DNA of 64,000 nucleotides, taken from the NCBI GenBank assembly GCA_002364325.1, contig DEXV01000002.1, positions 1-64,000 of the forward strand. The letters are read 5' to 3'. Of the stretch, positions 1 to 9,223 are shown in pieces (positions within the stretch are counted from its first letter, which is position 1; every line of letters begins with the position of its first letter). The notes beneath the pieces were generated by a model. That model had not been told where the DNA came from, searched no databases, and worked only from the letters and a program-made list of their open reading frames with translations. The position numbers were made by a program, and so were the translations under genes. This DNA comes from Gillisia sp. UBA3175 (GTDB lineage Bacteria; Bacteroidota; Bacteroidia; Flavobacteriales; Flavobacteriaceae).

Positions 1-149
1 TTTCTTCTCCACAAGCTTTTACTTAAGTATTTTTTAAAATAATTTTAAGAAATTCTTAAGGCTTTGAATACTCGTGAGTTACAATAGAATTATTTTTTGG
101 CTTTTTGGAGGGAGGAAGGACTTTTTGAATACTAAAGGCCGTCGGTGAA

Positions 150-240
150 GGCGCGTTAGGGATTGAAGCGGTAGCTCCCGATTGCTATCGGGACTACAAG
201 TATAAAGCCCGACCCCGACTATAAGGAGGGGAAACGCCCT
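150..240 (+). ncRNA. Flavo-1-like structured RNA
   Basis: The segment folds as a closed structure. GCGTT (153-157) pairs with AACGC (233-237), and an internal hairpin pairs 171-182 with 187-197, leaving C175 bulged and a TGCT loop. Conserved single-stranded blocks GGGATTGAAG (159-168) and AAGCCCGACCCC (204-215) flank the hairpin. This arrangement matches my memory of the Flavo-1 RNA motif, a conserved non-coding RNA of Flavobacteria with unknown function. Strand is assigned from the orientation of the GGGATTGAAG and GCCCGACC blocks. It lies just past the 3' end of the convergent DUF4294 gene. The structure is seen directly; the family name is from memory. Confidence 0.65.
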
Positions 241-277
241 AATTGTATTAGAAATTTTACAGGAAGAAAGTTTAAAT

Positions 278-946
278 CTACCTACGTACCCACTTATTTG
301 TGAGTTCCTTGAAATTAAAATCTAGCCGACTTGGCTGTGGCTCTAAAATATTGGACTGGAAAGAGCGCTGGAGGATATCTTCTATTAAATAATCTTCTTG
401 ACGAGATGCTGGAAGGTATTCTTCTTTTAAAGAAATATCGAACATACTTGCTGTGGAATTATACCAGAATGCACGCCAGCCACTTTTTAGATCTTTAATA
501 AGACTATAAGCAGTAACCCCGGTTTGTCTATGGATAAGTTTCACCAAGATCTGTCCTTCTGTACGGGTCAATTTTTTAAGTTCGGCAGAAAATTGATCTT
601 CAATATAGTTTTGAACGATCTTTGTATATTTTTTTCTATCTCTTTTGGATTTGATTTGATCTAACCGAGACTGCAGTTCTAATAATCTTTCTGAGGCTAA
701 TTTGGCATATGGATATACCTTTCTTGTCTTTCTTCTTAATATAAGGTACTTCCTTCTGTCCAGATCTGATTTGAATTTTACTTTCCCTAACACCAGAACT
801 TCATCCAGATCTATCATCTCCCGCATCACCGTATCTCCTTCTATAATAAAAAATTCATACTGGATAGTATCTGAAGTGGGTTCTACCGTTTGGCTCCAGA
901 CATTTCCAATAACAAAAAAAAGAATAATTAAAATTCGTGTGCTCAA
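278..946 (-). CDS. DUF4294 family exported protein
   Basis: A 222-residue protein starting at TTG with a hydrophobic signal peptide ending near VWSQ. The mature part is rich in charged residues and contains the blocks RRKYLILRRKTRKVYPYAK and KLIHRQTGVTAY, which I associate with the Bacteroidota-specific DUF4294 family. No catalytic motif is recognisable. The family is nearly always a single exported protein of unknown function in Flavobacteriaceae. It is divergent from the M42 peptidase, with a 199-base gap. The TTG start is chosen because no ATG exists before the signal sequence and the next Met is well inside the conserved part. Confidence 0.8.
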   Translation of the reverse strand: MSTRILIILFFVIGNVWSQTVEPTSDTIQYEFFIIEGDTVMREMIDLDEVLVLGKVKFKSDLDRRKYLILRRKTRKVYPYAKLASERLLELQSRLDQIKSKRDRKKYTKIVQNYIEDQFSAELKKLTRTEGQILVKLIHRQTGVTAYSLIKDLKSGWRAFWYNSTASMFDISLKEEYLPASRQEDYLIEDILQRSFQSNILEPQPSRLDFNFKELTNKWVRR

Positions 947-1145
947 AGTTTACATTGTTTTATTGAACATTTTGTTACTAAAACCATTCCAAATTTACGA
1001 TTAATGCATTTGCAGAAGATTTAATTCTTATTAAATTCGTGCTAAATATGTGTAGAATTCCATACTATTAACTTATACTACAAAAATTAAGGCTTTTCAA
1101 TACGATATTTAGTGTTGAAAATGCATGTTATCTAATAAAATTAAT

Positions 1146-2234
1146 ATGAAGAATAAAGAGTTACTTGACAAGAAATCCATGGAGTTTTTGGAAAAATATC
1201 TAAATAATGCCTCCCCTACTGGTTATGAATGGGAAGGACAAAAAATTTGGATGGATTATCTAAAACCGTATGTAGATGAATTTATAACGGATACTTACGG
1301 AACGGCGGTAGGAGTAATAAACCCAAAGGCAAAATTTAAAGTAGTAATAGAAGGACACGCGGATGAGATATCATGGTATGTAAATTATATTTCTGACGAT
1401 GGACTTATATATGTAATAAGAAATGGTGGAAGCGATCACCAGATCGCTCCATCAAAGCGAGTGAACATTCATACTAAGAATGGAATTGTAAAAGGTGTTT
1501 TTGGATGGCCTGCAATTCATACTAGAAATAAAGAAAAGGAAGAGTCTCCAAAATTAGACAATATAACCATAGATGTTGGTTGTACTTCAAAAACTGAGGT
1601 TGATGAGTTAGGCGTTCATGTTGGTTGCGTTATCACTTATCCAGATGAATTTTTTATTCTAAATGACAATAAGTTTGTTTGTAGAGCATTGGATAACAGA
1701 ATTGGTGGTTTCATGATCGCTCAAGTTGCAAGACTTATAAAGGAGAATAAAAAGAAATTACCTTTCGGATTATACATTATAAACTCAGTCCAAGAGGAAA
1801 TAGGTTTGCGAGGAGCAGAAATGATCACTCAACGAATTAAACCAAACGTAGCCATTGTTACAGATGTTACTCATGATACTACCACTCCTATGATCGATAA
1901 GAAAGTTAATGGTTATGCTAAGATTGGGGAAGGTCCAGTGATATCCTACGCTCCTGCTGTTCAAAATAAATTACGTGAATTGCTTATAGATACTGCAGTT
2001 AAGAAGGAAATTCCTTTTCAGCGAAACGCATCTTCAAGAATGACAGGTACAGATACCGATGCCTTTGCTTATAGTAATGGTGGTGTAGCTTCAGCCTTGA
2101 TCTCTTTGCCACTTCGATACATGCATACTACGGTAGAAATGGTACATAAGGACGATGTAGAGAATGTTATTAAGCTTATCTATGAGAGTTTATTGAATAT
2201 TAAAGACGGAGATACTTTTAGCTATTTTGAATAG
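1146..2234 (+). CDS. M42 family metallopeptidase (glutamyl aminopeptidase-like)
   Basis: A cytosolic dinuclear-metal aminopeptidase of family M42. Metal-ligand and catalytic motifs appear in the expected order: EGHADE (His ligand), CRALDNRIGG (bridging Asp), QEEIG (catalytic Glu plus Glu ligand), TDVTHDTT (Asp ligand) and MHTTVEM (C-terminal His ligand). Length of about 362 residues is normal for the family. I chose the ATG at 1146 (MKNKELLDKK); an in-frame ATG at 1125 would add seven residues (MLSNKIN), and there is no clear ribosome site to decide. The gene stands alone and ends in a strong terminator hairpin. Substrates are probably peptides with acidic or hydrophobic N-termini, which is inference. 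Confidence 0.9.
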   Translation: MKNKELLDKKSMEFLEKYLNNASPTGYEWEGQKIWMDYLKPYVDEFITDTYGTAVGVINPKAKFKVVIEGHADEISWYVNYISDDGLIYVIRNGGSDHQIAPSKRVNIHTKNGIVKGVFGWPAIHTRNKEKEESPKLDNITIDVGCTSKTEVDELGVHVGCVITYPDEFFILNDNKFVCRALDNRIGGFMIAQVARLIKENKKKLPFGLYIINSVQEEIGLRGAEMITQRIKPNVAIVTDVTHDTTTPMIDKKVNGYAKIGEGPVISYAPAVQNKLRELLIDTAVKKEIPFQRNASSRMTGTDTDAFAYSNGGVASALISLPLRYMHTTVEMVHKDDVENVIKLIYESLLNIKDGDTFSYFE

Positions 2235-2261
2235 TTAAAAACTACTCACTATTTTATAAAG

Positions 2262-2302
2262 ATCGGTTACTTCTTATCAATTGAAGTAGCCGATTTTTTT
2301 TT
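2262..2302 (+). terminator. Rho-independent terminator of the M42 peptidase gene
   Basis: ATCGGTTACTTC (2262-2273) pairs with GAAGTAGCCGAT (2283-2294), a 12-bp stem containing one G-U pair and a 9-base loop, followed by a run of about nine T. It begins 27 bases after the stop codon. Confidence 0.85.
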
Positions 2303-2369
2303 GTTTAATTTTTCACAAATAATTATTATATGTTGATTTGGAATCGGTTTATCTTTAAATAAAAAAGCG

Positions 2370-3449
2370 ATGACCTTGACGAGCAATGAAATTGACAATC
2401 TAATAAATGATCCAGAACAGGCAGCTAGCATTGCAAATCTTATCTATATCTCTGAAGCCAATCTTAGTGTAGCTAGAAAAAAGCGTGGGCGTGGATATAC
2501 TTATAATAGAAATGGAAAGAAGATCGTAGCTGGAAGCGAATTAGATAGATATAAAAGTTTAGTAATTCCCCCAGCATGGAGAAATGTTAGAATATCCCAT
2601 CTAGCAAATGGACATCTTCAAGTGGTTGGATTGGATGAAAAAAGCCGAAAACAATATATGTATCATCCAACTTGGTCTGAGTTACGGAATAAGACCAAAT
2701 TCTTTAAGATGATCTCCTTTGGAAAAGCTTTGCCTAGGATTAGAAAAAAGGTAGATGAAGACATAGATCAACCAAAAATGAACCAGCGTAAGATACTTGC
2801 ATTGGTTATAAGATTAATGGAAGAAACCCATATTAGAGTGGGAAATGAATATTATGCTAAAAATAATAAAACCTATGGACTAAGCACCCTTAGAACCCGG
2901 CATGTAAAAACATCTAAAAGCAATATGAAATTTGAGTTTCTCGGCAAAAAAGGGAAAGAGCATTGCGTAACTATCACTAATAAAAAACTTATCAAATTAG
3001 TTAATCAGTGTGAAGAAATTCCTGGATGGGAACTTTTTAAGTTTTATGATGAGTTTGGAGAAAAGCAAAGGGTAGATAGTGCCATGATAAACAATTACAT
3101 CCAAGAAATTAGCGGAAATAATTTTACCGCAAAAGATTTTAGAACTTGGGCAGCTTCAAAAATTTACTTTGAAACCTTATTTGAAATTGGTTATTTGGAA
3201 GATGAAAAAGAAAATAGTAAAGCGATATTAACGGCTATTGATGCTGCAGCAAATGGTTTGGGAAATACTCGTTCGGTTTGCAGGAGTTATTACATACATC
3301 CATTTATTACAGAAAATTATGAAAATGGAAGTATTGTGCCTTACTTCGCGAAAGTAAAAAGCATAAATGAGGAAAATACAATTTCTCTTTCAAGTTCAGA
3401 AAAGGTACTGTTAAAAATGATAAGTGAATATCAAATAGAACTTCGTTGA
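2370..3449 (+). CDS. DNA topoisomerase IB
   Basis: A 359-residue poxvirus-type type IB topoisomerase, which relaxes supercoils through a 3'-phosphotyrosyl intermediate. The catalytic domain shows the expected residues: Arg in ETHIRVGNEYY, Lys in FLGKKGKEH, the second Arg in KDFRTWAAS and the nucleophile Tyr in CRSYYIHP near residue 308. The N-terminal DNA-binding part includes PPAWRNVRIS and HLQVVGLDEKSRKQYMYHP, typical of the bacterial family. The gene is monocistronic, between two terminators. A -7-like TATCTTTA (2350-2357) sits 13 bases before the ATG. Such enzymes are sporadic but common in Bacteroidota. Confidence 0.92.
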   Translation: MTLTSNEIDNLINDPEQAASIANLIYISEANLSVARKKRGRGYTYNRNGKKIVAGSELDRYKSLVIPPAWRNVRISHLANGHLQVVGLDEKSRKQYMYHPTWSELRNKTKFFKMISFGKALPRIRKKVDEDIDQPKMNQRKILALVIRLMEETHIRVGNEYYAKNNKTYGLSTLRTRHVKTSKSNMKFEFLGKKGKEHCVTITNKKLIKLVNQCEEIPGWELFKFYDEFGEKQRVDSAMINNYIQEISGNNFTAKDFRTWAASKIYFETLFEIGYLEDEKENSKAILTAIDAAANGLGNTRSVCRSYYIHPFITENYENGSIVPYFAKVKSINEENTISLSSSEKVLLKMISEYQIELR

Positions 3450-3475
3450 GTTTTATCTGATATCCCAAAAAATAA

Positions 3476-3502
3476 AAAAAGAGCCAAAATGGCTCTTTTT
3501 TT
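3476..3502. terminator. Bidirectional terminator
   Basis: GAGCCA (3481-3486) pairs with TGGCTC (3490-3495) across an AAA loop, with an A-tract on the left and T-tract on the right. It sits between convergent genes (topoisomerase IB and the exported protein at 3531) and can end transcription from both sides. Confidence 0.88.
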
Positions 3503-3530
3503 ATTTTAGATGATACGTTTTATCTCCGCT

Positions 3531-4205
3531 CTATTTTATAGAATCATAATACTTAAGAAGCTTCACGGCATCATCAACTTCTTTAATTTTATTATCCTTC
3601 AAATAAGCATCTATTTTGGAAGAAGTCTTCAACATATTTTTAAAATCTTTTTCTTTAATATTCACTTCTTTAAAATCTTCTCCCTTTAAGCTCAAATAAT
3701 ATTTAATATTTGTTGACATGGAAGCAGGTTTGGCTTCGCCATAACCAGTTTTAGCAGGTTGTGCTTTAGAAACTTTAACGAAAGGTTTTCCTATAAATTT
3801 AATATTTTCACTTTCATAATAATTTGCCACAAACCCCTTTTCAAAACCTTTACCTGGAATTTTAAAATCCCCTAGTTCATACGTGTAATTTTTCAAACGA
3901 TAACTATATTTTTGTTCTCTAGGCAACAAATAAGATTCTTCTTGATTCGGTACAACTTTCACCTCTACTTGATCATCTTTCACATTATATCTAAAATATG
4001 CATTTTGCTTTTTTTCTCCGTTCTCATAAATAAGACCTGGCATGAACTTTTGCTCAAGATATGGCGTTCCTACAATATCTTTATCCGAATTTCCTGTCAT
4101 TTGAATTAACATAGCAAAATTTATTTCTTCCAAAGGATCATTTTGTGCGACTAAAGAAGATGTAACTAATACCATAAAATAAATGGAAACAATAGACTTT
4201 GTCAT
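3531..4205 (-). CDS. Exported protein of unknown function
   Basis: A 224-residue protein with a signal peptide (MTKSIVSIYFMVLVTSSLVAQ cleaved near VAQ-ND, inferred). The mature region is about 200 residues, mostly polar, with several lysine-rich stretches and a C-terminal segment (DNKIKEVDDAVKLLKYYDS) likely to be helical. I do not recognise a domain. It resembles the generic secreted proteins common in Flavobacteriaceae that may carry a beta-rich fold. The gene is monocistronic and converges on topoisomerase IB; a shared hairpin ends both. No function is proposed. Confidence 0.75.
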   Translation of the reverse strand: MTKSIVSIYFMVLVTSSLVAQNDPLEEINFAMLIQMTGNSDKDIVGTPYLEQKFMPGLIYENGEKKQNAYFRYNVKDDQVEVKVVPNQEESYLLPREQKYSYRLKNYTYELGDFKIPGKGFEKGFVANYYESENIKFIGKPFVKVSKAQPAKTGYGEAKPASMSTNIKYYLSLKGEDFKEVNIKEKDFKNMLKTSSKIDAYLKDNKIKEVDDAVKLLKYYDSIK

Positions 4206-4360
4206 AATTTTAGATTTAATTAGTAAATTATTTGTCTAAAATTATCATAAATTATACCAAAAAGCATAATTATTTATATATTATAATGAATTAAAATTAA
4301 AAGACTTAACCAAATTAGGCTGGCACAGTTTTAGTAAATTGTAAAATTTGAAGTATAAAT

Positions 4361-5131
4361 ATGCAAAGATTATATTTTTTATTTTTTTTATCATCTGTCA
4401 CAATGCAATCTCAAGAGCAGAAATTAGTGTGGTCTCAAGAATTTAATGATTCAACAATAGATACCGCAGTATGGAATTTTGAAACTGGATTTGGCCATAA
4501 TAACGAGGAACAATATTACACTGCTAGAGAAAAAAACATTTTTATAGAGAATGGAAACTTAATTATTGAGGCAAAAAAAGAAAAATATAACTCTGCCAAA
4601 TACACCTCCGCAAGAATAAATACGAATGGGAAAAAATTGTTTCAATATGGAAGGATTGAGGTTCGGGCTAAATTACCTGAGGGAAAAGGCACTTGGCCAG
4701 CAATTTGGATGTTGGGAGAGAATAGAGAACGTGATGGATATCCTGCATGCGGGGAGATAGATATCATGGAATTTGTTGGTAAGGATCCAGACCACATTCA
4801 TGGAGCTATTCATTATCCGGAATTGGATAATATTAAAATGAATTCATTAACCAAAAAATTCCCCTTACCTAATTCTGAAGACGGATTTCATGTTTATGCT
4901 ATAGATTGGAATGAGCAAAGTATTAGCTATTTTATAGATGATGAACTGTTTTATTGTTTTACAATAGCTAATGCAGAGCGCAAAGGGCGAGATAATATCT
5001 TTCAAAAACCCTTTTATCTGATCATCAATCTAGCTTTGGGAGGAAAATGGGCTGGAAAAATTGACAATAATATTTTGCCAGCCCGATTTTATGTAGATTA
5101 TATAAGGTATTATAAACCTGAGAACATCTAG
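4361..5131 (+). CDS. Glycoside hydrolase family 16 (laminarinase/beta-glucanase-like)
   Basis: A secreted endo-beta-glucanase of family GH16. After a short signal peptide (to about residue 18, ending MQSQ) the whole 256-residue protein is one GH16 domain. The catalytic signature EIDIMEFVG gives nucleophile Glu, Asp and acid/base Glu in the E-x-D-x-x-E spacing of the beta-bulge laminarinase group. Other hallmarks are GRIEVRAKLPEGKGTWPAIWMLG upstream (seen in parts: AKLPEGKG, WPAIWML) and YFIDDELFY plus FYLIINLALGGKW downstream. There are no carbohydrate-binding modules, SusC/D genes or other polysaccharide genes nearby, so it is not in a typical utilisation locus. Laminarin (beta-1,3-glucan) as substrate is inferred from subfamily resemblance. 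Confidence 0.9.
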   Translation: MQRLYFLFFLSSVTMQSQEQKLVWSQEFNDSTIDTAVWNFETGFGHNNEEQYYTAREKNIFIENGNLIIEAKKEKYNSAKYTSARINTNGKKLFQYGRIEVRAKLPEGKGTWPAIWMLGENRERDGYPACGEIDIMEFVGKDPDHIHGAIHYPELDNIKMNSLTKKFPLPNSEDGFHVYAIDWNEQSISYFIDDELFYCFTIANAERKGRDNIFQKPFYLIINLALGGKWAGKIDNNILPARFYVDYIRYYKPENI

Positions 5132-5132
5132 T

Positions 5133-6089
5133 TTACTTTTTGCTTTTTAAATAGGCTATTACATTTTTTTCTATTCGATCTTCAATATTAGAAACATCGG
5201 CTTTTATAAAGCTTTCTCCCGTAATTTTTTCGTAGAGCTCTATATATCTTTCTGAAACAGTATCTATATAAGCATCACTCATTTCTGGAACTGTCTGTCC
5301 TTCTAATCCTTGGAAATTATTTTGAATAAGCCATTGTCTTACAAATTCTTTAGAAAGTTGCTTTTGGGGTTCTTCCCTAGCTTGTCTATCTTCATAGCCT
5401 TCAGAATAAAAATATCTAGATGAGTCTGGTGTATGGATTTCATCTATTAGCACTATTTCCCCATCGGCTGTTTTCCCGAATTCATATTTAGTATCTACTA
5501 ATATAAGTCCTCTTGAAGCTGAAATTTCTGTCCCTCTTTTAAAGAGTTTTTGAGTATAATCTTCCAGTACCTCATAATCTTCTTTAAAAACTATTCCTCT
5601 TTTCAAAATAGCATCTTTTGAGATATCCTCATCATGATCGCCCATTTCTGCTTTGGTTGCAGGAGTGATTATAGGATTGGGAAATTTATCATTCTCGATC
5701 ATTCCTTCTGGCATTTCCACCCCACATAATATTCTTTTTCCTGCCTTGTACTCTCTGGCGGCATGACCAGATAAATAACCTCTTATAACCATTTCAACTT
5801 TAAAAGGTTCGCATTTTTTTCCAATAGCTACATTTGGATCTGGAGTGGCTTCTAACCAATTAGGAACTATATCCTTTGTAGCATCCATCATTTGGGTTGC
5901 AATTTGATTCAAAATTTGTCCCTTATATGGGATTCCTTTAGGCATTACAACATCAAATGCAGAAAGTCTATCGGTAGCTATCATCACCAACAGATCATTC
6001 TCTAAATGATAAACTTCACGAACCTTTCCTTTATAAACAGATCGCTGACCAGGAAAATTAAAATTGGTATCTATTATGGTATTATTCAT
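5133..6089 (-). CDS. purC: Phosphoribosylaminoimidazole-succinocarboxamide synthase
   Basis: Catalyses the ATP-dependent joining of CAIR and aspartate to give SAICAR in purine synthesis. The N-terminus [30 protein letters not shown] holds the KGKVREVY nucleotide-binding and ATDRLSAFD motifs; [29 protein letters not shown] and [13 protein letters not shown] complete the active site. At 318 residues it is the long form seen in yeast and Bacteroidota rather than the roughly 237-residue E. coli type. Other pur genes are absent here. It is 53 bases downstream of phoH on the same strand and may be cotranscribed with it; it ends two bases from the convergent GH16 stop. Confidence 0.95.
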   Translation of the reverse strand: MNNTIIDTNFNFPGQRSVYKGKVREVYHLENDLLVMIATDRLSAFDVVMPKGIPYKGQILNQIATQMMDATKDIVPNWLEATPDPNVAIGKKCEPFKVEMVIRGYLSGHAAREYKAGKRILCGVEMPEGMIENDKFPNPIITPATKAEMGDHDEDISKDAILKRGIVFKEDYEVLEDYTQKLFKRGTEISASRGLILVDTKYEFGKTADGEIVLIDEIHTPDSSRYFYSEGYEDRQAREEPQKQLSKEFVRQWLIQNNFQGLEGQTVPEMSDAYIDTVSERYIELYEKITGESFIKADVSNIEDRIEKNVIAYLKSKK

Positions 6090-6142
6090 GTATAATTATA
6101 AATCTCGGGGTGGATTAAATTTTATTATTGTAATTAAGGTTT

Positions 6143-7105
6143 TTATACACCGCCTTCGGCAAGTTCCATTTTCTTATAAGCTGCAATAATGCTTTTTACC
6201 AGTCTATGTCTAATCACATCTTTATCATCCAGATAAACCATGCCAATACCTTTGGTGTCATTCAGCACCAGTAAAGCTTCCTTTAAACCAGAAACTGTTC
6301 TTCTTGGTAAATCAATTTGTCCAGGATCTCCAGTGATCAAGAATTTTGCGCTTTTCCCCATTCTGGTTAAGAACATCTTCATCTGGGCATGAGTAGTGTT
6401 TTGAGCTTCATCTAGAATAACAAAAGCATGATCCAAGGTTCTACCGCGCATAAAAGCTAATGGCGCTATTTGGATCACCCCTTTTTCTATGAACATCTCC
6501 AGTTTTTCATGAGGGATCATGTCTCGAAGTGCATCATAAAGAGGCTGCATATATGGATCTAATTTCTCTTTAAGATCTCCTGGTAAAAAACCTAAATTCT
6601 CTCCTGCTTCTACAGCGGGTCTTGTTAGAATTATTTTTTTAACCTGTTTTTCTTTAAGTGCTTTTACTGCCAGCGCAACTCCAGTATAAGTTTTTCCTGT
6701 TCCAGCAGGACCAATAGCGAAGATCATATCATTCTTTGCTGCTAGCTCAACCATCTTACGCTGATTAGCAGTTTGTGCTTTTATAAGCTTTCCTCCTACC
6801 CCATGAACTAAAGTTTGTCCACTTTCTACAGAAGTTGCATATTCTTCTTTCCCATTGCTGGAAAGCACTCGTTCTATTATATTTTCATCTAAGGTATTGT
6901 ACTTTATAAAATGATCCATCAACATAGTGAATCGCCTATCGAACTCCTCCAGCATATCCTCTTCTCCATAGATCATGATCTTGCTACCACGGGCTACGAT
7001 CTTGAGTTTGGGATAATACTTTTTAAGAATTTCTATGTGTTCATTTTGCTGTCCAAAAAATTCTCTTGGACTAATTTCGGAAAGTTCGATAATGAGTTCG
7101 TTCAA
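6143..7105 (-). CDS. phoH: PhoH family ATPase
   Basis: A cytosolic ATPase of the PhoH/YbeZ family, linked in many bacteria to RNA metabolism together with YbeY. Walker A is IGPAGTGKT, Walker B is FVILDEAQN, and the sensor-like GDPGQIDLP motif follows. An N-terminal KH-like region of about 100 residues precedes the ATPase core, as in the 320-residue standard form. The likely start is TTG (MNELIIEL). It is divergent from the SAM-hydrolase-like gene (about 200-base shared upstream region) and is followed by purC after 53 bases. Confidence 0.93.
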   Translation of the reverse strand: MNELIIELSEISPREFFGQQNEHIEILKKYYPKLKIVARGSKIMIYGEEDMLEEFDRRFTMLMDHFIKYNTLDENIIERVLSSNGKEEYATSVESGQTLVHGVGGKLIKAQTANQRKMVELAAKNDMIFAIGPAGTGKTYTGVALAVKALKEKQVKKIILTRPAVEAGENLGFLPGDLKEKLDPYMQPLYDALRDMIPHEKLEMFIEKGVIQIAPLAFMRGRTLDHAFVILDEAQNTTHAQMKMFLTRMGKSAKFLITGDPGQIDLPRRTVSGLKEALLVLNDTKGIGMVYLDDKDVIRHRLVKSIIAAYKKMELAEGGV

Positions 7106-7303
7106 AAGCGGTAGGTTTAATGTTAGATATTAAATAATTTTCAGTTTTTACTATAGGAACAATGTAAGATTTAACTTGTTGAAAATTGTCTATTTTTATA
7201 TAAATTTCCTCAGGAATTGGATGAAATAAATTTATCTTCGCCTGTATTACAAACTTACATAAAATAACAAGCTTCACCTTTAAAAAAATATCAACAATTG
7301 CCC

Positions 7304-8137
7304 ATGGCCATAATTACTTTAACGACAGATTTTGGAGAAAAAGATCATTTCGCTGGAGCAGTTAAAGGGACTATCTATTCAGAAATGGATGATGTAAGAA
7401 TTGTTGATATTTCTCATTCTATCTCACCGTTTCATATCACTGAAGCTTCATATATCATTAAAAATGCCTATAAAGCTTTCCCTAAGGGAAGTATTCATAT
7501 TATAGGCATAGATTCAGAACTTACCCCAGAGAATAAGCACGTTGCTATTCTTTTGGACGGACATTATTTTATATGTGCTAATAACGGAATCTTATCTTTG
7601 ATCGCTTCAGAAATAAAGCCAGAGAAGATCGTGGAGATCAACATTCATAACACCGTTGAAACCAACTTTCCTGTAATGGATGTTTTTGTACGAGTTGCTT
7701 GCCATATTGCGCGTGGAGGTACCCTTGAAGTTATTGGTAAGACCATAGAAAAAATTAAGTATCTAAAGGAGATCGAGCCTTATATAAACACCGAAAAGAA
7801 TCAGATAGTCGGGCATGTGTTGTATATAGATAACTACGGAAATGTGGTTACCAACATCACTCGTAAACTTTTTGAGAATGTTGGTAAGGGAAGAGCTTTT
7901 AAAATAAATGCACGCACTGCAAAATTCAATAAGATCTATAAGACCTATAGCGATGGGATAGATTTTAAGCAGGATAAAGAAAAACGTGAGGAAGACGGTA
8001 AAAAATTAGCCATTTTTAATTCGGCAGGTTATATAGAGTTGGCCATATACAAAAGCAATCCTAGCACCGTGGGTAGTGCCTCTACCCTATTTGGTTTAGA
8101 ACTAAGAGATACCGTAACCATAAAATTTGAAGCTTAA
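7304..8137 (+). CDS. SAM hydroxide adenosyltransferase (DUF62 family)
   Basis: Members of this family split S-adenosylmethionine into adenosine and methionine using a water-derived hydroxide, and are relatives of fluorinases. Diagnostic features are the N-terminal ITLTTDFGEKDHF block, DISHSISPF, the NNGILS region and GHVLYIDNYGNVVTNIT in the C-terminal barrel. Length of about 277 residues is typical. I prefer the ATG at 7304 (MAIITLTTDFG) over an upstream in-frame TTG at 7298. Its stop codon overlaps the next start (TAATG), indicating translational coupling with the small monooxygenase-fold gene. The in vivo role is unresolved for the family. Confidence 0.9.
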   Translation: MAIITLTTDFGEKDHFAGAVKGTIYSEMDDVRIVDISHSISPFHITEASYIIKNAYKAFPKGSIHIIGIDSELTPENKHVAILLDGHYFICANNGILSLIASEIKPEKIVEINIHNTVETNFPVMDVFVRVACHIARGGTLEVIGKTIEKIKYLKEIEPYINTEKNQIVGHVLYIDNYGNVVTNITRKLFENVGKGRAFKINARTAKFNKIYKTYSDGIDFKQDKEKREEDGKKLAIFNSAGYIELAIYKSNPSTVGSASTLFGLELRDTVTIKFEA

Positions 8138-8433
8138 TGTTTGTACGTATAGTGAAAATGGGATTTCAGCCAGAAAAAGTCAATACTTTTTTAAATGATT
8201 TTGAGCATGTAAAATCGAAAGTACGAGGTTTTGAAGGTTGTCTTTTTTTAGAACTTTATAGAGACAAAAACAATACAAATCTATTTTTCACGTATAGTTA
8301 CTGGGAAGATGAACAGGCCTTGGAAAATTATCGAAATTCCGATCTTTTTAAAGGCGTTTGGAAGAATACAAAACAATATTTCAATCAGAAACCCGAAGCT
8401 TGGAGCGTAGATAAATTGGTTTCTTTAGAGTAA
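8137..8433 (+). CDS. Antibiotic biosynthesis monooxygenase-fold protein
   Basis: A 98-residue ferredoxin-like alpha/beta-barrel dimer-type protein. The blocks MGFQPEKVNTFLNDFE, VRGFEGCLFLELYRD and FTYSYWEDEQALENYRNSDLFKGVW are characteristic of the ABM domain. The family includes quinone-forming monooxygenases and haem-degrading enzymes, but no haem- or substrate-specific residues can be assigned here. The ATG shares a base with the preceding TAA. It probably forms an operon with the SAM-hydrolase-like gene, and possibly runs on into gldF 50 bases downstream. Confidence 0.85.
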   Translation: MFVRIVKMGFQPEKVNTFLNDFEHVKSKVRGFEGCLFLELYRDKNNTNLFFTYSYWEDEQALENYRNSDLFKGVWKNTKQYFNQKPEAWSVDKLVSLE

Positions 8434-8482
8434 CTATTGCAGTAGCTTTTTTTTGAACTAACATTAAAACACCTTACAACAC

Positions 8483-9220
8483 TTGATCGCAATTTTAAAT
8501 AAAGAAATCCAATCCTTTTTCTCCTCACCCATAGGATATTTGGTTGTTGGTATTTTTCTAGTGATCTCCAGTTTATTTTTATTCGTTTTTAACGGGGCAT
8601 ACAACATTTTAGATAATGGATTTGCAGATCTAAAACCATTTTTTGATCTGGCACCTTGGATCTTTATCTTCCTGATCCCAGCGATTACCATGAAAAGTTT
8701 TTCTGAAGAGAAAAAACAAGGGACTATGGAATTGTTGCTCACCAGACCAATTGGTGTTTGGAACTTAGTATGGGGGAAATATTTGGGAGCCCTAATTTTG
8801 GCTTTAATCGCTTTAATCCCTTCCGTGATCTATGTTTTCACTATTTATCAATTAGGAGATCCTGTGGGCAATTTAGATGTTGGTGCAAGCTTGGGTTCCT
8901 ACACTGGTCTATTCTTCTTGGCAGCCACTTATACCGCGATAGGAATATTTGCTTCTGCCCTAACTCAAAACCAGATCACCGCTTTTATAATTGCTGTATT
9001 CCTTAGCTTTATTTGCTTTTTTGCTTTCGAAGGTCTGGCAGATTATAAGATCTTTGGAGATTCTACGTACGGAATTGAATATCTAGGCATCAATTATCAT
9101 TATAAAAGTATGAGCCGAGGAGTTATAGACACTCGGGATATTGTTTATTTTATTAGCCTCATCTTGCTCTTTATATCTCTTTGTTACATTAAAATAAACT
9201 CAAATAAAATTAAAGCTTAG
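8483..9220 (+). CDS. gldF: Gliding-motility ABC transporter permease GldF
   Basis: Integral membrane component of the GldA-GldF-GldG ABC transporter needed for gliding in Flavobacterium. The 245-residue protein has six likely membrane helices and starts with the family pattern LNKEIQSFFSSPIGYLVVGIF; EEKKQGTMELLLTRPI is the coupling-loop motif of ABC-2 permeases. The start is TTG, inferred from the alignment of the N-terminal pattern. gldG follows three bases later. gldA, the ATPase gene, is not in this window; it is commonly at a separate locus in this family. Confidence 0.93.
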   Translation: MIAILNKEIQSFFSSPIGYLVVGIFLVISSLFLFVFNGAYNILDNGFADLKPFFDLAPWIFIFLIPAITMKSFSEEKKQGTMELLLTRPIGVWNLVWGKYLGALILALIALIPSVIYVFTIYQLGDPVGNLDVGASLGSYTGLFFLAATYTAIGIFASALTQNQITAFIIAVFLSFICFFAFEGLADYKIFGDSTYGIEYLGINYHYKSMSRGVIDTRDIVYFISLILLFISLCYIKINSNKIKA

Positions 9221-9223
9221 CCC

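Noticed and set aside
702..1004. A 100-residue plus-strand reading frame opposite the DUF4294 gene
   Set aside because: It is antisense to a conserved exported protein and its translation has no family features.
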